Assembly: GCA_050252075.1 (NCBI GenBank)
Contig: JBFWLP010000039.1
Coordinates: 1-27,627 of the forward strand
Direction of reading: 5' to 3'
Length of the DNA stretch: 27,627 nt
Source of the DNA: JAAYGT01 sp050252075
GTDB lineage: Bacteria > Pseudomonadota > Gammaproteobacteria > Burkholderiales > Burkholderiaceae_B
This document shows, piece after piece, positions 22,685-27,627 of the stretch. Numbering within the stretch: position 1 is the first letter of the stretch; each line of letters opens with the position of its first letter. The notes beneath the pieces were generated by a model. It saw only the letters and a program-made list of their open reading frames with translations. It made no database searches and had not been told where the DNA came from. The translations under genes and the position numbers were made by a program.

Positions 22685-22717
22685 GGCCGTAACTTGCCGG
22701 CAAGGCAGGATACGGCC
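22685..22717 (-). promoter_or_regulatory. Structured element between yajC and secD
   Basis: A 7-bp outer stem, GGCCGTA (22685-22691) with TACGGCC (22711-22717), encloses a perfect 12-bp palindrome CTTGCCGGCAAG (22693-22704) that can form its own hairpin. It fills nearly half of the yajC-secD gap. There is no U-run, so it is not a terminator; a message-processing or protein-binding role is possible. The structure is read from the sequence and the role is unknown. Confidence 0.5.
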
Positions 22718-22732
22718 GGGGCAGCAGGGAAT

Positions 22733-23077
22733 TTACAGGGTTTTGATGGTGCCCTTGGGCAGCACGGAAGTGACGGCCGTGCGCTGAACCAGAACTTCTA
22801 CGGGCTTGTCAGCCAGGCTGGACACTTCAATGGTGACGTAGTTGTCACTGACTTTGGTGATTTTGCCGAGCAAGCCGCCACCGGTAATGACTTCGTCGCC
22901 TTTCGCCAGTGCCGCCACCATGTTGCGGTGTTCCTTCTGACGTTTCATTTGGGGGCGAATCATCAGGAAATACAGAATCACGAACATCAGGATGATGGGC
23001 AACATGCCCATCAGTGCGTTCTCACCGCCTGCGGCGGCCTGTGCGGTAACCAGGGAAAGGGTGTCAAGTAGTGACAT
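22733..23077 (-). CDS. yajC: YajC, preprotein translocase-associated membrane protein
   Basis: Small inner-membrane protein that joins SecD and SecF. It has 114 residues with one membrane segment (about 22-42, LMGMLPIILMFVILYFLMI), directly followed by the family motif RPQMKRQKEHRNMVAALAKGDEV and a beta-rich cytosolic domain. GGAG (complement of 23085-23088) lies 7 nt before the ATG. It stands between tgt (73 bp upstream) and secD, the usual order. Confidence 0.96.
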   Translation of the reverse strand: MSLLDTLSLVTAQAAAGGENALMGMLPIILMFVILYFLMIRPQMKRQKEHRNMVAALAKGDEVITGGGLLGKITKVSDNYVTIEVSSLADKPVEVLVQRTAVTSVLPKGTIKTL

Positions 23078-23150
23078 AACGTTGCTCCAGAAATATTTTT
23101 GGCTAACTGACTATTGTAGCGACAAGTTGTTGAAGGGTTTGGGTGACCGG

Positions 23151-24287
23151 TTATTCAATACCTCGCGCCCGGTCGCGCGCAAATTGTGCTCGCCATTCGT
23201 CGAAGCGATCCTGTTCGATGGCCTGGCGAATCTCCTGCATCATGTTCAGATAAAAATGCAGATTATGCAGTGTATTCAGACGTGATCCGGTAATTTCGTT
23301 GGATTTTTGCAGATGATGCAGATACGCGCGCGAAAAATTGGCACAGGTGTGGCACGAGCAGCTTGGGTCCAGCGGCCGGGTGTCGTCGCGATAACGGGCA
23401 TTGCGGATCTTGACGTCGCCGAAGCGGGTGAACAACCATCCGTTGCGCGCATTTCGTGTGGGCATGACGCAGTCGAACATGTCCACGCCCCGGCGAACGC
23501 CTTCCACGATGTCTTCCGGGGTGCCCACTCCCATCAGGTAGCGGGGGGCATGCTGCGGAAGGCGCGGCGTGACGTGGGCAAGAATCCGCATCATGTCTTC
23601 CTTGGGCTCTCCCACGGAAAGACCACCGATGGCGTAACCCTCGAAGCCGATATCGGTCAGGCCCGCCAGTGACTCATCGCGCAGGTTCTCGTACATACCG
23701 CCCTGCACGATGCCGAACAGGGCATTGGGATTCTCAAGAGCCTTGAAGGCATCGCGTGAGCGTCGGGCCCAGCGCAAGGACATGCGCATCGATTTGGCGG
23801 CTTCGTCGGCCGTGGCCGGGCGCCCGTCGATGCTGTAGGGTGTGCATTCGTCGAACACCATGGCAATGTCGGAGTTCAGGGCGCGTTGAATGCGCATCGA
23901 CTCCTCGGGGGTGAGGAAAAGCCGGGTGCCGTCAATGGGCGAGGCAAATTTCACCCCCTCTTCGGTAATCTTGCGCAAGCCGTTCAGACTGAACACCTGG
24001 AAGCCGCCCGAGTCTGTGAGTATGGGTTTGTCCCAGCGCATGAACCCGTGCAGCCCGCCATGCTTTTCCATGACCTCGGTGCCCGGACGCAGCCACAAGT
24101 GAAAGGTGTTGCCCAGCACGATCTGTGCGCCAATGTCGTCCAGTTCGTGAGGCAACATGGCTTTCACGGTGCCATAGGTGCCCACCGGCATGAAAATGGG
24201 TGTTTGAACCACGCCGTGGTTCAGGGTGATCTGGCCACGTCGGGCTGTGCCCGACGTGGCTAGCAACGAAAATTGAAGACCGGTCAT
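23151..24287 (-). CDS. tgt: Tgt, queuine/preQ1 tRNA-guanine transglycosylase
   Basis: Exchanges guanine-34 for preQ1 in GUN-anticodon tRNAs. The 378-residue TIM-barrel enzyme has the catalytic aspartates in TDSGGFQVFSL (Asp92) and MFDCVMPTRNAR (Asp272), the substrate-pocket segment GGLSVGEP (221-228) and a zinc site CSCHTC (Cys310, 312, 315, with His341). The ATG at 24287 overlaps the queA stop in ATGA, coupling this enzyme to the next-acting QueA. Confidence 0.97.
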   Translation of the reverse strand: MTGLQFSLLATSGTARRGQITLNHGVVQTPIFMPVGTYGTVKAMLPHELDDIGAQIVLGNTFHLWLRPGTEVMEKHGGLHGFMRWDKPILTDSGGFQVFSLNGLRKITEEGVKFASPIDGTRLFLTPEESMRIQRALNSDIAMVFDECTPYSIDGRPATADEAAKSMRMSLRWARRSRDAFKALENPNALFGIVQGGMYENLRDESLAGLTDIGFEGYAIGGLSVGEPKEDMMRILAHVTPRLPQHAPRYLMGVGTPEDIVEGVRRGVDMFDCVMPTRNARNGWLFTRFGDVKIRNARYRDDTRPLDPSCSCHTCANFSRAYLHHLQKSNEITGSRLNTLHNLHFYLNMMQEIRQAIEQDRFDEWRAQFARDRARGIE

Positions 24288-25333
24288 GGTGTGTCGGGGG
24301 ATTCGATAAACATGGCATCGCCGTAACTGAAGAAGCGATACCGGGAATGGACGGCGTGAGCGTAGGCTTGCCTGATGGGTTCCATGCCCGCCAGGGCGGA
24401 TACGAGCATCAGCAAGGTGGACTGCGGCAGATGAAAATTGGTGACCAGGCAGTCTACCCAGGAGAAACGGTAGCCCGGCGTAATGAAAAGGCGGGTGTCG
24501 CCTTCAATGGTGGACGGCGTTGCCCGGCCCTGCGTTTGGGCAGCGGCTGATTCCAGCGCTCGCACGCTGGTGGTGCCTACCGCCACCACCCTGCCGCCCG
24601 CGCGCCTGGTTTCCTCGATCAGCGACTGGGTCTGTGGGGGAACGCGATACCACTCGGCATGCATGGCATGCCGGCTGATGTCATCGACGCGGACCGGCTG
24701 GAAGGTTCCCGCGCCCACGTGCAAAGTGACAAAGGCTTGCCGTATGCCCATCTTGCCGAGCCGTTCCAGTATGGCCGCGTCAAAGTGCAGACCAGCGGTG
24801 GGTGCGGCCACGGCGCCGGGTTCCTGTGCATAAACGGTCTGGTAACGCTCTTCGTCAAGGGCGTCGGCGGTGTGGGTGATATAAGGCGGGAGCGGGGTGC
24901 TGCCGTGGCGCTCCAGCACATCGAGCACCGGCTCAGGGAATTGCAATTCGAACAGTTCGTCCCGGCGGCCCAGTACGGTGGCATCGAAGGCGTCGGCGAG
25001 CCGCAGGCGGGTTCCCGGTTTAGGTGATTTGCTCGCCCGGATATGGGCGAGGGCGATGGTGGGGTGCGTCATGCGTTCCACCAGCACCTCGACGCGACCG
25101 CCGCTTTCCTTTCGCCCCAAAAGCCGCGCCTTGATGACACGCGTATTATTGAATACGAGCAGGTCGTTGGGCCGCAACAGCGAAGGCAAGTCGGCAAACT
25201 GCCGGTCGTGCCGCCGGCCGGCGCCGTCCAGGTGAAGCAGCCGGCTGTCGATGCGGTGTCGGGCCGGTGTCTGGGCTATCAGTTCGGGCGGCAGTTCGTA
25301 GTCGAACTGGGAAATATGAAGGTCGGAGTTCAC
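24284..25333 (-). CDS. queA: QueA, S-adenosylmethionine:tRNA ribosyltransferase-isomerase
   Basis: Transfers and isomerises the ribosyl part of SAM onto preQ1-tRNA to give epoxyqueuosine. The 349-residue protein shows the QueA landmarks FDYELPPELIAQTPA (10-24), DLLVFNNTRVIKARL, TAGLHFD (in APTAGLHFDAAIL), HVGAGTFQPVR and LFITPGYRFSWVDCLVTNFHLPQSTLLMLV near the C-terminus. The start is GTG at 25333 without a clear ribosome site, but it lies just before the conserved N-terminus. It is the first gene of the queA-tgt-yajC-secD-secF run and is divergent from dacB across a 166-bp gap. Confidence 0.96.
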   Translation of the reverse strand: MNSDLHISQFDYELPPELIAQTPARHRIDSRLLHLDGAGRRHDRQFADLPSLLRPNDLLVFNNTRVIKARLLGRKESGGRVEVLVERMTHPTIALAHIRASKSPKPGTRLRLADAFDATVLGRRDELFELQFPEPVLDVLERHGSTPLPPYITHTADALDEERYQTVYAQEPGAVAAPTAGLHFDAAILERLGKMGIRQAFVTLHVGAGTFQPVRVDDISRHAMHAEWYRVPPQTQSLIEETRRAGGRVVAVGTTSVRALESAAAQTQGRATPSTIEGDTRLFITPGYRFSWVDCLVTNFHLPQSTLLMLVSALAGMEPIRQAYAHAVHSRYRFFSYGDAMFIESPDTP

Positions 25334-25499
25334 GTGGATGAAGGCCCCTGCCAGTGGGCGCAGGCCTGCTTGAATAATGGCAAACCGGGTATTTTAACTG
25401 GCAGTGTGTAATTGACGGTAAGGCTTACAAATTCTTCGCTAATTTCGGTATGCTGCTGAACGAGCGGTATGGTACGAAGTTTTGTGAACAGGTGCAGAC

Positions 25500-26966
25500 G
25501 TGGCGATAGTTGATTGGGTTTTTCGGGGTGATTGGCGGCGATTGGCGCGAGCGGCGGCACGACCATGGCCGGCGTTGCTGGCGGCCGCGGCGTTCGCCAT
25601 GCCGGCGGGCGCGCAGAGCCTGCCTTCCGAGCTGGATAACGTGTTGCGGGCAAGCAAGCTACCGCGCGAGGCCGTTTCGGTATATGTGCAGGAAGTGTCG
25701 GGTCCGACTCTTTTTACGCTGAATCCCACCGAGCCGCGCAACCCAGCGTCGGTCATGAAGCTGGTAACCACCTGGGGCGGACTGTCATTGCTGGGCCCCG
25801 ATTACGTGTGGCGCACCACGTTTTACGCGAACAAGGGGGCCAGGGTTGATGCCGAGGGCACGCTGCAGGGGCCGCTTTACCTGAAGGCCGCCGCCGACCC
25901 TCATTTGTCACGTCCGGAGCTATGGCATTTGCTTCGGGAGCTGCGGTTGCGGGGTATCAAGAATCTGTCCGAGGTGATTATCGACCGCACGATGCTGGGG
26001 CCGGTCGCCATTGATCCGGGCGACTTCGATGGTGCCGCGGATCGCCCCTACAACGCAAGCCCCGATGCCATGATGGTGAGTCTGGGCGCGGTGCGCCTGC
26101 TGTTTCAGCCCGATCCGGTGGCCAAACGCTGGATTCCCGTGGTCGACCCTCCCATTCGCGGCCTGCGTGTCGACGGCGAGGTGGGCTGGAGCAATGCGGT
26201 GTGTCCCGGGTCACCCAGTGTGGCCACCGGGGTCACTACCCAGAGCGACGAGATCGTGGTGACGGTCAAGGGTACGGCTGCGGGGTCCTGCGGTGAGTTC
26301 TCGGTGTATCGGCTGGCGCTGCCGCAGGATGCCTACTTTGAGGCCGTTTTTCGCTTGTTATGGCGTGAATTGGGGGGTACGCTGGCGCGCGGGCTGAGCA
26401 ATGGCAAGGTTCCCGCGACGGCACAGCCGGTCGCCTGGTTCGACTCGGAGCCTCTGGCCGAAGCCATCCGGTGGATCAACAAACAGAGCAACAATGTCAT
26501 GGCCCGCACGTTGCTGCTGACGGTTGGGGCCGAAGCCTTCGGTGGCGGTGCCACCCCCGAGTCCGGTGGGCGCGCCATCATGAATGCCTTGCAGGCGCAG
26601 GGGGTGAACACCCAGGGTTGGGTGCTCGATAACGGTTCCGGGTTGTCCCGAACCGGGCGGTTGACTGCGCAAGGCCTGGGAACCATGTTGCAGCAGGCCT
26701 GGCAGTCTGCGCTGATGCCCGAGTTCGTTTCGTCACTGGCGATCGCCGGGGTTGATGGCACCGTGCGACGGCGTTTGCGTGCCGACGACGTGCGCGGCAT
26801 GGCCCACCTGAAAACGGGTTCGCTGCGCGATGTGCGGGCGCTGGCGGGTTATGTGCAGGGGGCCAGCGGCAAGCGTTATATTCTGGTCAGCATGGTCAAC
26901 CATGAGCGTGCGGCGGCAATCCGGCCGTTCGATGATGCAGTGGTGAACTGGCTAGCCAAACGATAA
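25500..26966 (+). CDS. dacB: PBP4-type D-alanyl-D-alanine carboxypeptidase/endopeptidase (peptidase S13)
   Basis: Periplasmic low-molecular-mass penicillin-binding protein that trims or cleaves peptidoglycan cross-links. The 488-residue product carries the three active-site motifs SVMK (Ser84, Lys87), SNN (330-332) and KTG (438-440), with the large S13 insert between the first two. A signal peptide ends near PAGAQS (residue 39) after an Arg-rich start. The GTG at 25500 is the first possible start after the in-frame stop at 25485-25487; the ribosome site is weak (AGGT at 25490-25493). A TTACAA-N18-TATGCT promoter (25425-25454) is possible but weak. Confidence 0.94.
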   Translation: MAIVDWVFRGDWRRLARAAARPWPALLAAAAFAMPAGAQSLPSELDNVLRASKLPREAVSVYVQEVSGPTLFTLNPTEPRNPASVMKLVTTWGGLSLLGPDYVWRTTFYANKGARVDAEGTLQGPLYLKAAADPHLSRPELWHLLRELRLRGIKNLSEVIIDRTMLGPVAIDPGDFDGAADRPYNASPDAMMVSLGAVRLLFQPDPVAKRWIPVVDPPIRGLRVDGEVGWSNAVCPGSPSVATGVTTQSDEIVVTVKGTAAGSCGEFSVYRLALPQDAYFEAVFRLLWRELGGTLARGLSNGKVPATAQPVAWFDSEPLAEAIRWINKQSNNVMARTLLLTVGAEAFGGGATPESGGRAIMNALQAQGVNTQGWVLDNGSGLSRTGRLTAQGLGTMLQQAWQSALMPEFVSSLAIAGVDGTVRRRLRADDVRGMAHLKTGSLRDVRALAGYVQGASGKRYILVSMVNHERAAAIRPFDDAVVNWLAKR

Positions 26967-26976
26967 ATCGATCAAT

Positions 26977-27004
26977 TTGTCTGCAAGGAAATTGCGTTGA
27001 TAAT
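26977..27004 (+). promoter_or_regulatory. Candidate promoter of upp
   Basis: TTGTCT (26977-26982) and GATAAT (26999-27004) are spaced 16 bp, between the dacB stop and the upp start, giving a leader of about 70 nt. Only a modest match to sigma-70 consensus. Confidence 0.35.
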
Positions 27005-27083
27005 ATCGCCCGGGTCACGCCGTCGCCGGCCGTATGCTGGTAAATTACGTTACAAATTCACGCAATAAGTACAAGGAAACCGC

Positions 27084-27627
27084 ATGCCCGTCCACGAGAT
27101 TCGCCATCCTTTGATCCGGCACAAACTGGGCCTGATGCGCCGTGCCGATCTGAGCACCAAGAATTTTCGCGAAATGTCCCAGGAAATTGCTGCACTTCTC
27201 ACCTACGAAGCGTCCAAGGATCTGCCGCTGGAGCCCGCGCGTATCGATGGCTGGTGCGGCCCGCTCAATGTAGAAAAGCTGGCCGGCAAGAAAGTGACGG
27301 TGGTGCCGATACTGCGGGCCGGCATCGGCATGCTCGATGGCGTTCTCAGCCTTATTCCCGGCGCAAAGGTAAGCGCCGTGGGAATTGCCCGCAACGAAGA
27401 AACATTGCAGGCCCAAACGTATCTGGAACGTCTGGTGGGGCAGCTCGACGAGCGGCTGGCGCTCATCGTCGATCCCATGCTGGCAACGGGTGGGTCCATG
27501 GTGGCGACCATCGACCTTCTTAAAAAGGCGGGTTGCCGGAATGTGCGGGCCCTGGTGCTGGTGGCGGCGCCCGAAGGTATTGCCGCCGTCCAGAAGCACC
27601 ACCCCGATGTCCACATTTACACGGCGT
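27084..27627 (+). CDS. upp: Upp, uracil phosphoribosyltransferase, 3' cut by window
   Basis: Salvages uracil by joining it to PRPP to make UMP. The first 181 residues are present; the family length is about 208, so roughly 27 residues are missing off the right edge. The N-terminus MPVHEIRHPLIRHKLGLMR is typical. VVPILRAGIGMLDG (74-87) binds substrate, and the PRPP loop is VDPMLATGGSM. AAGGA at 27073-27077 lies 6 nt before the ATG. It follows dacB by 117 bp on the same strand. Confidence 0.96.
   Translation, partial: MPVHEIRHPLIRHKLGLMRRADLSTKNFREMSQEIAALLTYEASKDLPLEPARIDGWCGPLNVEKLAGKKVTVVPILRAGIGMLDGVLSLIPGAKVSAVGIARNEETLQAQTYLERLVGQLDERLALIVDPMLATGGSMVATIDLLKKAGCRNVRALVLVAAPEGIAAVQKHHPDVHIYTA

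Overview
The window is a GC-rich bacterial chromosome segment with no sign of phage, plasmid or transposon. The gene families, the Ala-Glu-Asp tRNA array, the queA-tgt-yajC-secD-secF and miaB-phoH-ybeY-corC-lnt orders, and the sulfur-oxidation (Sox) cluster together suggest a betaproteobacterium, most likely of the Alcaligenaceae (relatives of Pusillimonas, Castellaniella or Bordetella). That placement is inferred from content and was not computed.

Layout. Positions 1-5629 (+) hold a thiosulfate-oxidation cluster: the tail of a c-type cytochrome (probably the SoxD/c551 type), then soxY, soxZ, soxA, soxX, a TlpA/SoxW-type thioredoxin, soxB and a secreted DsrE-family protein. SoxYZ carries the sulfur, SoxAX loads it, SoxB hydrolyses off sulfate, and the thioredoxin and DsrE proteins are plausible thiol/sulfane handlers. 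Two strong intercistronic hairpins split the cluster (soxZ/soxA and soxX/soxW). A DMT transporter follows (5668-6579, +), meeting a leftward molybdenum-cofactor operon moaC-moaD-moaE-moaB-moeA (9504-6576). Then come a peroxiredoxin and an MFS transporter (+), a second DMT transporter and bioB (-).

Positions 13416-13762 have no convincing gene but carry the likely bioB promoter and the terminator of a leftward tRNA array (tRNA-Ala GGC, tRNA-Glu TTC, tRNA-Asp GTC). The remaining leftward block is housekeeping: miaB-phoH-ybeY-corC-lnt (tRNA modification, rRNA maturation, lipoprotein acylation), then queA-tgt-yajC-secD-secF (queuosine synthesis and the Sec accessory complex). Divergent from queA lies dacB (PBP4, +), followed by upp (+), which is cut by the window end.

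No clearly new multi-gene system is visible. The observations most worth following are the secreted DsrE-like protein at the end of the sox cluster, the RNA hairpins between sox genes, the structured yajC/secD gap, and the long acidic Q/N/D tail on the MFS transporter, whose gene ends inside its convergent neighbour.
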